From: Nocardia wallacei
GTDB lineage: Bacteria; Actinomycetota; Actinomycetes; Mycobacteriales; Mycobacteriaceae
Reading direction: 5' to 3'
NCBI RefSeq assembly: GCF_029868745.1
Contig: NZ_JARWOP010000085.1
Coordinates: 1 to 64,000 of the forward strand
DNA: 64,000 nucleotides
The translations under genes and the position numbers were made by a program. Positions 8,141 to 16,959 of this stretch are shown piece after piece. Position 1 is the first letter of the stretch. Each line of letters starts with the position of its first letter. Under the pieces are notes generated by a model. It was not told the DNA's origin. It did not search any database and saw only the letters and a program-made list of their open reading frames with translations.

Positions 8141-8991
8141 ACTGGTTCGAGCAGCGGGCGGGTCTGGACGGCACGGTAGCCGTGGTGACCGGCGGCGCCG
8201 GTGGCCTCGGGCGCGCGATCGCGACCGACCTCGCCGCCAACGGGGTACGAATCGCGGTGCTGGACAAGGACTCCGAGGCCGCCGAGACACTGGGGCGCGA
8301 GCTGGCCGCGGACGGCCACGACGCGCAGGTCCAGCTCGGCGACGCCCGCGACCCGGCGACGCTGGAGTCGTTCTTCGACGCGGTGGACGCGCGCTGGGGC
8401 CGGGTGGACACGCTGGTCAATGTGGTCGGCGGCACGTTCCGCGCCCCGTTCACCGAGACGACGCCCAAGGGCTGGGACGCGCTGATCCGCGCCAACCTGG
8501 GGACCGTGCTGCACGCCTGCGCGCTGGCCGTGCCCCGGATGCGGGCGGGTGGGCGCGGCGGCAGCATCGTCAACATCACCACGATCGAAGCCCACCGCGC
8601 CGCACCGGGTTTCGCCGTCTACGCGGCCGCCAAGGCGGGCGTGGAGCAGTTCGCCCGCACCCTCGCCGTGGAGGTCGCCCCGGACGGCATCCGGGTCAAC
8701 AATGTGGCGCCGGACTACGTCCCCACGCCGAGCCTGGCCCGGATGCCGCACTCCGACAACGCCTTACACGATCCGGCGGGCGTCCGCGTCGCCATCCCGA
8801 TGGGCCGGGTGGGCGCCGCCACCGACATCTCGCACTGCGTGGTGTTTCTGGCGTCGGGCCTGTCGGCCTACCTCACCGGCACCACCCTGCACCCCGACGG
8901 CGGCACCTACGCCTCCTCGGGCTGGTTCAACTGGCCCCAGGAAGGCTGGGCCAACCACGCGCCCCTTCGCCTGCTCCGCGAGCAAGACTGA
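8134..8991 (+). CDS. Short-chain dehydrogenase/reductase
   Basis: A 285-aa classical SDR: TGGAGGLGRAIA nucleotide-binding motif, LVNVVGG in place of the usual NNAG, Ser in the SIVNITTIEAH strand, and VYAAAKAG for the YxxxK catalytic pair. Two in-frame GTG codons (8134 and 8137) overlap the upstream stop; 8137 gives the more usual GTGA overlap. It is the last gene of the operon and converges on an enoyl-CoA hydratase gene 8 bp away. It likely oxidises a hydroxyl or hydroxyacyl intermediate; the substrate is unknown. Confidence 0.88.
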   Translation: MVNWFEQRAGLDGTVAVVTGGAGGLGRAIATDLAANGVRIAVLDKDSEAAETLGRELAADGHDAQVQLGDARDPATLESFFDAVDARWGRVDTLVNVVGGTFRAPFTETTPKGWDALIRANLGTVLHACALAVPRMRAGGRGGSIVNITTIEAHRAAPGFAVYAAAKAGVEQFARTLAVEVAPDGIRVNNVAPDYVPTPSLARMPHSDNALHDPAGVRVAIPMGRVGAATDISHCVVFLASGLSAYLTGTTLHPDGGTYASSGWFNWPQEGWANHAPLRLLREQD

Positions 8992-8999
8992 GCGGCATC

Positions 9000-9767
9000 T
9001 CAGCGGCCTCGCCACTGCGGCTTGCGCTTCTCCGCGAAGGCGCGCGGTCCCTCTTGCGCGTCCTCGCTGGTGTAGCACTCGACCGAGGCGTGCCGGGCGG
9101 CCTGTAACGCCGCGGCGCGGCCCATCTCGGTGGCGAGCATGACGGTGTCGCGGGCGGCCCGCACCGACAGCGGGGCGCCCGTGAGGATCTCGGTCGCCAA
9201 TTCGATTGCCGTGTCCAGCAATTCGTGCGGTTCGGCGAGCCGGTTCACCAGGCCGATCTCGTAGGCCCGGCGGGCGTCGATCGGCTTTCCGGTGAGCAGC
9301 AGCTCCATCATGATCCGCTGCGGGATCATGTGGATCAGCGGCGCGGCCCACGGCGAGCTGCGGCCCACCTTCACCTCGGTGACCGCGAAGGTGGCGGTGG
9401 TGCTCGCCACGCACAGATCACAGGCCTGCGCGATCATCCAGCCTCCGGCGAACGCGGCGCCGTTCACCGCGGCGATGGTCGGCTTGGACAGCTCCACGGT
9501 GTCATAGGGCACGGGGAACATTTCACGCGGCGGCACGCCCATCCCCGTCGCGACCATCTCCTCCAGATCGCCTCCGGCGCAGAACGCCTTCGCGCCCGCG
9601 CCGGTGAGGATCGCGACCCGCAGCGCCGGATCGTGCTCGAACCGGTCCCACGCCTCGAACAGCCCGGCCCGCACATCCGGGTCCAGGCAATTGCGGCGCT
9701 CCGGGCGGTTCAGGGTGAGCACGGCGATGCCGTCGGGACGGGCATCGAACAACACGGCCTCGGACAT
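9000..9767 (-). CDS. Enoyl-CoA hydratase/isomerase family protein
   Basis: A 255-aa crotonase-fold protein. It has LTLNRPERRNCLDPDVRAG at the N-terminus, the oxyanion-hole strand AFCAGGDLEEM, and the VNGAAFAGGWMIAQACDLCVAS segment. The start at 9767 overlaps the stop of the preceding CoA-transferase gene (ATGA). It is the last gene of a three-gene minus-strand operon with two CoA-transferases of different families. Hydratase is the default role, but crotonases also include isomerases and C-C hydrolases. Confidence 0.88.
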   Translation of the reverse strand: MSEAVLFDARPDGIAVLTLNRPERRNCLDPDVRAGLFEAWDRFEHDPALRVAILTGAGAKAFCAGGDLEEMVATGMGVPPREMFPVPYDTVELSKPTIAAVNGAAFAGGWMIAQACDLCVASTTATFAVTEVKVGRSSPWAAPLIHMIPQRIMMELLLTGKPIDARRAYEIGLVNRLAEPHELLDTAIELATEILTGAPLSVRAARDTVMLATEMGRAAALQAARHASVECYTSEDAQEGPRAFAEKRKPQWRGR

Positions 9768-11038
9768 CAGAAACCTCTCCGCCGGACGACGTCGGCCGCC
9801 CGTTCCAGTTCGTCGCGAAAATCGGGGTGCGCCACGGCGATCAGCCGCCGGGTGCGCTCGGCCAGGGTCTGCCCGGTGAGTTCGGCCGCGCCGAATTCGG
9901 TGACGATCACGTCCACGTCGCTGCGTGCCGTGGTGACCGGCCCGGACAGGGCGGCGGTGATCCGGCTGACGGTGCCGCCCTTGGCGGTGGCGGGCAGCGC
10001 GACGAGGGCGTGCCCGCCCGGCGACCGCGCGCCCGCCCGCACGAAATCCACCTGGCCGCCGGTGCCGCCGAGGTAGGCCGCACCGCTCTGCTCGGCGTTC
10101 ACCTGCCCGGTCAGGTCGACCTCCATCGCCGAGTTGACCGTGACCAGCCGCTCCAGCCGCGCCAGCACGGCCGCGTCGTGGGTGTATCCGGTGGGGCACA
10201 TGCGGATCGCCGGGTTGCGGTCGGCGAACCGGTACAGGCGCTCGGTGCCGATGAGCGCGCCGGTGATCGACACGCCGCGGTCGATCTTCTTGCGCGCGTT
10301 GGTGATCACGCCCGCCTCCACCAGGTCCACCAGTCCGTCGCCGATCATGCCGGAGTGCACCCCGAGGTCGGTACGGTCGTGCAGCAGTCGCAGAATGGCG
10401 TCGGGCACCGCGCCGACGCCCGTCTGCAGCACCGCGCCGTCCTCGATGTAGGCGGCGGCGTGCCTGGCGATGGCCTCGTCCACCGGCCCGATCCGCGCGG
10501 GCGGCACCCGCACCGGAGGCCGGGAAACCATTACCGCGTAATCGATCTCGGCGGGCGCCAGCCGCTCGCCACAGGTGTGCGGCACCTGATCGTTCACCTC
10601 CGCGACGACCACCCGGGCGGCCCCGACCGCCGCGCGGACGTAGTCGCTGATCAGTCCCATGCTGTGCATGCCGTCCGCGTCGGCCGGGCTCACCTGGACG
10701 AAAGCCACGTCGCAGCCGAGGATTCCGGCCTCGATCAGCGGTCCCACCCGGCTCACATGACAGGGCACGATCGCCAGGCGATGCGCCTTGCTCACGGCCC
10801 GCAGCGCACCGATCGCCCCCATACTCGACAGCGCGAACGAGTCGGTCGCGGCCGGGGTGAACAGACCCGAGAAGCTGGTCGCGATGAACACCGACAGCCC
10901 GCCGATCTCGCCGCCCTGCGCGATCAGTGCCTCGATCAGCGTCGGCGGTTCGCCGCAGGCCTGACCGACCACGATGCGGTCACCGGGGCGCAGGATCTCG
11001 CGCAGATCCAGGTCGCCCGCCGCGAGCACCACCGTCAT
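9767..11038 (-). CDS. Acetyl-CoA hydrolase/CoA-transferase family protein (4-hydroxybutyrate CoA-transferase type)
   Basis: A 423-aa family I CoA-transferase. The segments AVLQTGVGAVPDAILRLL, VHSGMIGDGLVDLVEAGV and NSAMEVDLTGQVNAEQSGA are typical; the Glu of EVDL is the expected residue that forms the CoA thioester. GGTGGQVDFVRGA-like sequence follows. It moves CoA between acids, or hydrolyses a short acyl-CoA. The start at 11038 overlaps the CaiB-type gene stop. Finding two CoA-transferase families side by side suggests an acid that is activated by exchange instead of ATP use, or recycling of CoA at a late step. Confidence 0.88.
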   Translation of the reverse strand: MTVVLAAGDLDLREILRPGDRIVVGQACGEPPTLIEALIAQGGEIGGLSVFIATSFSGLFTPAATDSFALSSMGAIGALRAVSKAHRLAIVPCHVSRVGPLIEAGILGCDVAFVQVSPADADGMHSMGLISDYVRAAVGAARVVVAEVNDQVPHTCGERLAPAEIDYAVMVSRPPVRVPPARIGPVDEAIARHAAAYIEDGAVLQTGVGAVPDAILRLLHDRTDLGVHSGMIGDGLVDLVEAGVITNARKKIDRGVSITGALIGTERLYRFADRNPAIRMCPTGYTHDAAVLARLERLVTVNSAMEVDLTGQVNAEQSGAAYLGGTGGQVDFVRAGARSPGGHALVALPATAKGGTVSRITAALSGPVTTARSDVDVIVTEFGAAELTGQTLAERTRRLIAVAHPDFRDELERAADVVRRRGF

Positions 11039-12201
11039 CCCCGCACCCGCCCGTTCGTCCGGGCGGCGCGCGCTCGGCTCAGCACGTCTTCGGTGTCGGC
11101 GCCGAGTCGCGGAGCCGGCCCCGCCACCCGGCCGGGGGTGCGCGAGAACCAGGTGGGCGGCCCCGGGAAGCGCACCGGGCCGTGCGGGCTGTCCACGGTC
11201 TCGAAGAAGCCGGAGTCGAGCAGGTGCGGGTTGTCGAACAGGTCGTCCAGCGAGCGCACCGGCGCGGCCGGAATATCCAGGGCGCGAAGCAGTTCCAGCC
11301 ATTCGCCGGTGGTGCGCTCGGCGAAGGTCTCGGCGAGCAGCGCGTAGACGGTGTCGATGCGGGCCGCGCGCTGCTCGAGAGTGGCCCACTCCGGTCCGGC
11401 CCAGGGCGGGTGTACCGCCTCCACGAACGCCGTCCACTGCTTGTCGTTGTAGACCAGTGCGGCGAGGTATCCGTCGGCGGTGCGATAGGGCTTGCGATTG
11501 GGCGTCACCGCCCGGGGATACGCGGCTGTGCCCAGCGGCGGGTCGAACATCGCGCCGTTCGCGTGTTCCACGAGCATGAACGCGGCCATGGTCTCGAACA
11601 TCGCGACCTCGACCTCCTGGCCCTCGCCGGTGCGCTCGCGGTGGAACAGGGCCATCGTGGTCGCGTACAGCGCGGTCAGCCCGGCGATCTTGTCGGCCAT
11701 GATGGTCCCGACGTAGCTCGCGGTGCCGGTGAGTTGCTGTTGCACATACGGCAATCCGCATTCGGCCTGGATGGTGTCGTCGTAGGCCGTGAGATCGGCG
11801 TCGCGGCCGCGGCGGCCGTAGCCGTAGCAGTTGGTGTAGACGATCGCCGGATTCACCGCCGCCACGTCCGCGTACGCGAAGCCCAGCCGGGCGATCGCCG
11901 CGGCGCGCATCGAGTGGATGAAGACGTCACCCTCCGCGATGAGATCGCGCAGCGCCGCCTTCCCGTCCTCGGTGCGCAGATCCAGCAGCACACTGCGCTT
12001 GCCCCGGTTGACGTTGACGAACACGCCGGCCATGCCACGTTCGGGTCCGACGGAGATGTAGCGCGTGTTGTCGCCGGCGGGCGGTTCGATCTTGATGACC
12101 TCCGCGCCCATGTCGGCCATGATCTGCGTGCAATAGGGACCCATGACCATCGCCGTCAGATCGATGACCCGGATTCCGGACAGCGGACCTGCATGTTCCA
12201 T
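11035..12201 (-). CDS. CaiB/BaiF family III CoA-transferase
   Basis: A 388-aa family III CoA-transferase with the N-terminal LSGIRVIDLTAMVMGPYCTQ, MGAEVIKIEPPAGDNTR and NVNRGKRSVLLDLR blocks and the AYDDTIQAECGLPYVQQ region carrying the catalytic-Asp neighbourhood. I chose the ATG at 12201, which begins close to the conserved LSGIRVIDLT; an in-frame start at 12264 would add a poorly conserved leader. It heads the three-gene minus-strand operon. The 112 bp between it and the divergent ligase contain an AAGGAT-type palindrome, so both directions may be co-regulated. Confidence 0.9.
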   Translation of the reverse strand: MEHAGPLSGIRVIDLTAMVMGPYCTQIMADMGAEVIKIEPPAGDNTRYISVGPERGMAGVFVNVNRGKRSVLLDLRTEDGKAALRDLIAEGDVFIHSMRAAAIARLGFAYADVAAVNPAIVYTNCYGYGRRGRDADLTAYDDTIQAECGLPYVQQQLTGTASYVGTIMADKIAGLTALYATTMALFHRERTGEGQEVEVAMFETMAAFMLVEHANGAMFDPPLGTAAYPRAVTPNRKPYRTADGYLAALVYNDKQWTAFVEAVHPPWAGPEWATLEQRAARIDTVYALLAETFAERTTGEWLELLRALDIPAAPVRSLDDLFDNPHLLDSGFFETVDSPHGPVRFPGPPTWFSRTPGRVAGPAPRLGADTEDVLSRARAARTNGRVRG

Positions 12202-12281
12202 CGCCACGTCCTTGTTCACGACCGAACCGGCCCCGGGGCCGCGCGCTTCCGGTTCTCGGCGCAATCCGGTCTATCTGATGA

Positions 12282-12295
12282 ATCTTTGTAAGGAT
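12282..12295. promoter_or_regulatory. AAGGAT-type palindrome upstream of ligase 1
   Basis: ATCTT-TGTA-AGGAT is a near match to the ATCCT-N4-AGGAT core at 26025 and 27197, and flanking bases (AATC before, ATAG after) also agree with the 26018-26049 copy. It lies 19 bp before the chosen ligase start and within the divergent region shared with the CaiB operon. Confidence 0.5.
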
Positions 12296-12313
12296 AGTGA
12301 TATCAAGGACAGC

Positions 12314-13834
12314 GTGGACACTGTCAATGGCGAACGCCCACCGGGACCTCTCCGGCCGATCGCCCGGGTGCTGGACGTGGCACTCGCCGCCCGTCCGGAG
12401 GCCACGGCCCTCGAAGCCGCCTCGGGCGCTTGGACTTACGCCGAGCTGGATGAGCGCGCCGACCGCGCCGCCGGCGCGCTGTGGGCACTGGGCGTGCGTC
12501 CGGGCGAGCGGGTCGCGGCCTGTCTGCCCAACGATCTCGACATCGTGGCGGCCTTCCACGGCGCGCAGCGCATCGGCGCGGTCTGGGCGGGCATCGGCGA
12601 GGCACTGTCGGCGAGCGAGCAGCAGCACCTGGCCGATCTGTGCGAACCCGCCGCCGTCCTCGCCGGGCCGCGCTGCCGGGTGGAGTCGCCCGCCACGGTC
12701 GACCCCGACCGCTGGAAGGCCCTGCTCGAGGGCGCCGCTCCCGCGCCACGGGTGGACCAGGACCTCGATGCCCCGGCCGGAATCGGTTTCACCAGTGGCA
12801 CTTCCGGCACGCCCAAGGCCGTCGTACACAGTCAGCGCAACCTGCTGCTGCCCGGCGCGGTCCTGGTCGCGACCCGCGGCTGGGGCCCGGACCTGCGTAA
12901 GGGCGACAGCTTCCCGTTCACCGTGCTCAACATGCTGGTGCTGTCGACGCTGCTGACGGCGCAGGCCGGCGGGTGCGCGGTGATCATGGACCGGCGCGAC
13001 GTCGACGGCGTCGCCGAGTGGATCGCCGAGCATCGCGTCACGGTCTGGAACGGCGCGCCCGCCCAGCTCTACGATCTCGCGCGCCGCCCGCACCTGGACC
13101 TCGGCTCGCTACGCGAGGTGTGGAGCGGCGCGAGCGACACCCCCGATTCCGTACGCACCGCCTTCGCCGCGACCCACGGACCGGTCCCCCGGGCCACCTA
13201 CGGCCTCAGCGAGGCCCCGACCGTGGTGGCGATCGATCCGCCGGGGACACACTGGGTTCCGGGCAGCAGTGGCCGCGTCCTGCCGCAGTACGACGTGGCC
13301 GCCTACGACGACGAGGGCCACCGGCTGCCGCCCGGCGAGCCCGGCGAACTGTGCCTGGCCGGGGCCACCACCGGTCCCTGGGCCGGACTGTGGACTCCGC
13401 TGCTCGGCTACTGGGCCGACGGCCGCGTACGGCCCGCAGCGCCCGGCCCGTTCCCGACCGGCGACATCGGCACCGTCGACGCCGCGGGACAGCTCTCGGT
13501 GCTGGACCGCAAGAAGATGGTGATCATCCGCGGCGGCGCGAACGTCTACCCGCTGGAGGTGGAGCGCGTCATCGGCGCGCACCCGGGCGTGGCCAAGGTC
13601 GCGGTCTGCGCGGTGCCGGACGAACGCCTCGGCCAGCGGGTCGCCGCACTCATCGAGAGTTCGGGCCCCACAGTCGATTTCGACGAACTCACCGCCCTGT
13701 GCCGCCGCGAACTGGCCGGCTACAAGGTGCCGGAGATCTGGTCACGGGTGGACGCCCTGCCCCTCAACGCGATGGGCAAGATCGAGCGCACCCGCCTCAC
13801 CGAACTCGTCCCTCCCGCCGCGAGGCCACAGTGA
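12314..13834 (+). CDS. Acyl-CoA ligase 1 (AMP-binding superfamily)
   Basis: A 506-aa adenylate-forming enzyme: P-loop-like GFTSGTSGTPKAVVHSQRN, A5-type TYGLSEAPTVVAID, hinge GDIGTVDAAGQLSVLDRKK, then IRGGANVYPLEVE and the catalytic Lys in NAMGKIERTRL. It activates a carboxylic acid to its CoA thioester. The start is uncertain: the ATG at 12278 would place the operator-like palindrome inside the coding region, so I prefer GTG 12314; GTG 12368 is also possible. The stop overlaps the SDR start (GTGA). Confidence 0.88.
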   Translation: MDTVNGERPPGPLRPIARVLDVALAARPEATALEAASGAWTYAELDERADRAAGALWALGVRPGERVAACLPNDLDIVAAFHGAQRIGAVWAGIGEALSASEQQHLADLCEPAAVLAGPRCRVESPATVDPDRWKALLEGAAPAPRVDQDLDAPAGIGFTSGTSGTPKAVVHSQRNLLLPGAVLVATRGWGPDLRKGDSFPFTVLNMLVLSTLLTAQAGGCAVIMDRRDVDGVAEWIAEHRVTVWNGAPAQLYDLARRPHLDLGSLREVWSGASDTPDSVRTAFAATHGPVPRATYGLSEAPTVVAIDPPGTHWVPGSSGRVLPQYDVAAYDDEGHRLPPGEPGELCLAGATTGPWAGLWTPLLGYWADGRVRPAAPGPFPTGDIGTVDAAGQLSVLDRKKMVIIRGGANVYPLEVERVIGAHPGVAKVAVCAVPDERLGQRVAALIESSGPTVDFDELTALCRRELAGYKVPEIWSRVDALPLNAMGKIERTRLTELVPPAARPQ

Positions 13835-14601
13835 GCACGCCATCGGACCGCGTCGCCCGGCTGTTCGGCCTCGACGGCCGGGTCGCGATCGTCACCGGCG
13901 CGTCGTCCGGCCTCGGCGAGGCCGTCGCGGAGACCCTGGCCGCACTCGGCGCACGGGTCGCGGTCGTGGCCCGGCGCGCGGACCGGCTGGCCGAACTCGC
14001 CGCGCGGATCGACGGCCACCCCGTGCCCTGCGATCTGGCCGTGGACGTCGAAGCGGTGGTCCCGGCGGTCGCCGCCGCGCTCGGGCCGCCGGAGATCCTG
14101 ATCAACGCGGCCGGGAACCGATTCGGTGACGCTCCGGCGGAATCCGAGACCGCCGAGGCGATCGACAACACCCTCGCACTGAATCTGGTCGCCCCGTTCC
14201 GGCTGGCCCAGGCGGTGTTCCCGCACATGCGCGACCTCGGCCGCGGCGCGATCGTGAACGTCTCGTCGATCAGCGGCCGCGTCGGGGTGCCCGGCATCCC
14301 GCAGGCGTCCTATGCCGCGAGCAAGGCCGGGCTCTCAGGTCTCACGACCGAGCTGGCCGTGCAGTGGGCGCGACACTCGATCCGCGTGAACACGGTGGCG
14401 CCCGGCTTCTTCCGCAGCGAGATCACCGACAGTCTCTACGACGACGAACGCGGCGCGCGCTACCTGCGCCGCAACACACCGCTGCCCACCGAGGCGAAGG
14501 CGGAGGACATCGTCGGCGCCATCGTCTGGCTCGCCGGTGACGCCGCCCGCTACGTGACCGGCCAGACCATCGTCGTGGACGGGGGCTGGACCGCTCGCTG
14601 A
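13831..14601 (+). CDS. Short-chain dehydrogenase/reductase
   Basis: A 256-aa classical SDR with TGASSGLGEAVAETL, LINAAGNRFG, the SSISGRVG strand and SYAASKAG for the catalytic Tyr/Lys, ending in GQTIVVDGGWTAR. It starts at a GTG overlapping the ligase stop codon, so the two are translationally coupled. Such SDRs in beta-oxidation operons usually oxidise 3-hydroxyacyl-CoA or ring alcohols. A regulatory cluster at 14650 separates it from the next operon. Confidence 0.9.
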   Translation: MSTPSDRVARLFGLDGRVAIVTGASSGLGEAVAETLAALGARVAVVARRADRLAELAARIDGHPVPCDLAVDVEAVVPAVAAALGPPEILINAAGNRFGDAPAESETAEAIDNTLALNLVAPFRLAQAVFPHMRDLGRGAIVNVSSISGRVGVPGIPQASYAASKAGLSGLTTELAVQWARHSIRVNTVAPGFFRSEITDSLYDDERGARYLRRNTPLPTEAKAEDIVGAIVWLAGDAARYVTGQTIVVDGGWTAR

Positions 14602-14649
14602 CCGGCCGTGGAACGCCGGTTGACAGGCAGAAACAACAATGGAAGCATT

Positions 14650-14688
14650 ATTCGCCATAATGGAGAATTAGATTCTCGCGTAGAGAAC
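14650..14688. promoter_or_regulatory. Cluster of GAGAAT half-sites upstream of the YhdH-like gene
   Basis: ATTCGC-N7-GAGAAT (14650-14668) matches 20200 and 26989 in spacing. It runs into a second pair, ATTCTC-N5-GAGAAC (14672-14688), giving GAGAAT-N3-ATTCTC in the middle. It is 52 bp before the chosen start of the next operon. Confidence 0.55.
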
Positions 14689-14739
14689 ATCATGTGCGCG
14701 GGTGGCCATCCCATGGCGGAGAAAGGAACTCGCCGGCGA

Positions 14740-15723
14740 ATGTTTACGGCATTGCTCATCGAAAAAGGCGACACGGGACCGAAGGTCGCGCCGACGGAGG
14801 TGGACGAGGCGGACCTGCCGGAGGGAAATGTCCGCGTCGACGTCGCGTACTCCACGCTCAACTACAAAGACGCCCTGGCAATCACGGGCAAGTCGCCGAT
14901 CGTGCGCTCCTTCCCGATGGTGCCCGGCATCGACCTCGCCGGTGTGGTCACCGAGAGCGCGCATCCGGACTGGTCCGCGGGCGACTCCGTGATCCTCAAC
15001 GGCTGGGGCGTCGGCGAGGGCCACTGGGGCGGCCTGGCCCAGCGCGCCCGCCTCGACGGCGACTGGCTGGTGCCGCTGCCCACCGAGTTCACCGCCCGCC
15101 AGGCGATGTCGATCGGCACCGCGGGCTACACCGCGAGCCTGTGCGTCGAGGCGCTGCTGCGGCACGGCATCCGGCCCGAGCAGGGCGAGATCCTGGTGAC
15201 CGGCGCCACCGGCGGGGTCGGCAGCATCGCCATCGCACTGCTCGCCAAGGCCGGGTTCACCGTCGCCGCCGCGACCGGAAAGTCCTCGGAGACAAGCTAT
15301 CTGCACGACCTCGGCGCGGGCACCGTGGTGGATCGCGCCGAGCTGGCCGAGCGCGGCAAACCACTGCAGAAGGAGCGCTGGGCGGGCGCGATCGACACCG
15401 TCGGCAGCCACACCCTCGCCAATGTCTGCGCGCAGACCCGCTACGGCGGCGCGGTCGCCGCCTGCGGGCTGGCCCAGGGCATGGACTTTCCCGCCACGGT
15501 CGCACCGTTCATCCTGCGCGGCGTCACGCTGCTCGGCATCGACAGCGTGCAGGCGCCCAAGCCGCGCCGCCTGGAGGCCTGGGCCCGGCTCGCCCGCGAC
15601 CTCGACCCCGCCGCGCTGGACTCGATCGCCCGGGAAATCCCGCTGGGCGAGGCGATCACGGCGGCCGGGCAACTCATCGACGGCGCCGTGCGCGGGCGCT
15701 TCGTCGTCGATGTGAATCGGTGA
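14740..15723 (+). CDS. YhdH/AcuI-like MDR oxidoreductase (acrylyl-CoA reductase type)
   Basis: A 327-aa zinc-free medium-chain reductase. Features are [27 protein letters not shown], the cofactor motif [20 protein letters not shown] and the [10 protein letters not shown]-terminus. The ATG at 14740 follows a GAAAGGA ribosome-binding site and gives the normal family length; an upstream start at 14608 would run through the operator cluster. Characterised relatives reduce acrylyl-CoA to propionyl-CoA with NADPH, a possible late step for three-carbon units. It opens an operon with a MaoC-like hydratase and a ligase. Confidence 0.88.
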   Translation: MFTALLIEKGDTGPKVAPTEVDEADLPEGNVRVDVAYSTLNYKDALAITGKSPIVRSFPMVPGIDLAGVVTESAHPDWSAGDSVILNGWGVGEGHWGGLAQRARLDGDWLVPLPTEFTARQAMSIGTAGYTASLCVEALLRHGIRPEQGEILVTGATGGVGSIAIALLAKAGFTVAAATGKSSETSYLHDLGAGTVVDRAELAERGKPLQKERWAGAIDTVGSHTLANVCAQTRYGGAVAACGLAQGMDFPATVAPFILRGVTLLGIDSVQAPKPRRLEAWARLARDLDPAALDSIAREIPLGEAITAAGQLIDGAVRGRFVVDVNR

Positions 15724-15736
15724 TGAGGAGTACCCC

Positions 15737-16930
15737 GTGAGCAAGAAGACGAGCGAGTCCACCGTCGAACTCGATCTCAGCGACGTCGACCACCGGGTCG
15801 GCAAGCCGGTCGGCGGCGGCCAGCTGTGGGATCCGTGCAGCACCTCCGACATCCGGCGCTGGGTGATGGCGATGGACTACCCCAACCCGCTGCACTGGGA
15901 CGAGGAGTTCGCCCGGGAGTCCCGGTACGGCGGGCTGGTCGCGCCCCAATCCATCGCCGTCGCACTGGATTACGGGCACGGCGCGCAACCGGCCTGCGTC
16001 GGCCACATCCCCGGCAGCCACCTGATCTTCGGCGGCGAGGAGTGGTGGTTCTACGGCTGCCCGGTGCGCCCCGGCGACAAGCTGTTCCAGACCCGCCGCT
16101 TCCACGACTACAAGATCGTGGAGACGAAATTCGCCGGGCCCACCATGCTGTCGCGCGGCGACACCACCCATACCAACCAGCACGGCGCCCTGGTGGCGAA
16201 GGAACGGTCCACCGCCATCCGCTATCTCGCCGACGAGGCGCACAAGCGGGGCATGTACAGCAATCAGAACGGGACCGTGAAGTCCTGGACCGCAACCGAA
16301 CTCACGGAGATCGAGGCGCTGCGGCACGAGTGGATCCTGTCCAACCGCGCCGGTGTCTCCCCGCACTTCGACGAGGTGAAGGTCGGGGATCGGTTGCCGC
16401 GCCGGGTGATCGGGCCGCACAGCATCGCGACCTTCACCACCGAGTACCGCGCCTTCCTGTTCAATATCTGGGGCACGTTCCACTGGACCGCGCCGCCGGG
16501 CATCGAGGACCCCTGGATCTACCAGGATCCGGGCTGGACCGAGGGTTTCGCGTTCGACGAGGAGGGCGCGCGCATCGATCCGCGCAAACGTGACGGCCTG
16601 TACGTGGGCCCCTCGCGCGGGCACATCGACGGCGAGAAGGCCGACGAGGTCGGCATGGCCCGCGCCTACGGGTACGGGGCCACCATGGGCGCCTGGTGCA
16701 CCGACTATCTCGCCTACTGGGCGGGCCTGGACGGCATGGTGCGGCACACCAAGGCGAACTTCCGCCTGCCCGCGTTCGAGGGCGACGTCACCTATTTCGA
16801 CGCCGAGATCATCGGCAAGGAAACCGAATCGGTGTGGGGCGTGCCGCTGGTCCAGGTGCGGCTGAAACTCACCAATCAGGATCTCGGTGTGCTCGTGGAC
16901 TGCACCGCCGAGGTCGAGCTGCCGTACTGA
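15737..16930 (+). CDS. Double-hotdog MaoC/FAS1-type dehydratase-like protein
   Basis: A 397-aa protein with two hotdog-like halves. Residues about 25-170 contain the DIRRWVMAMDYPNPLHWDEE segment and YGGLVAPQS, typical of N-terminal MaoC/FAS1-dehydratase domains. The second half (about 215-395) has GDRLPRRVIGPHSIATFTT. The family hydrates enoyl-CoAs or dehydrates 3-hydroxyacyl-CoAs. At nearly 400 residues it is longer than single-domain MaoC proteins and carries an insertion around the TFHWTAPPGIEDPWIYQDPG stretch. Its place before an acyl-CoA ligase suits a hydratase for a bulky substrate; the exact role is inferred. Confidence 0.75.
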   Translation: MSKKTSESTVELDLSDVDHRVGKPVGGGQLWDPCSTSDIRRWVMAMDYPNPLHWDEEFARESRYGGLVAPQSIAVALDYGHGAQPACVGHIPGSHLIFGGEEWWFYGCPVRPGDKLFQTRRFHDYKIVETKFAGPTMLSRGDTTHTNQHGALVAKERSTAIRYLADEAHKRGMYSNQNGTVKSWTATELTEIEALRHEWILSNRAGVSPHFDEVKVGDRLPRRVIGPHSIATFTTEYRAFLFNIWGTFHWTAPPGIEDPWIYQDPGWTEGFAFDEEGARIDPRKRDGLYVGPSRGHIDGEKADEVGMARAYGYGATMGAWCTDYLAYWAGLDGMVRHTKANFRLPAFEGDVTYFDAEIIGKETESVWGVPLVQVRLKLTNQDLGVLVDCTAEVELPY

Positions 16931-16959
16931 CGGCGGCACGGAAAGAGGGAGAGCCCGCC

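Noticed and set aside
12143..12313. Longer N-terminus for acyl-CoA ligase 1
   Set aside because: It would translate through the divergent promoter region and the AAGGAT palindrome; the conserved ligase fold starts after 12314.
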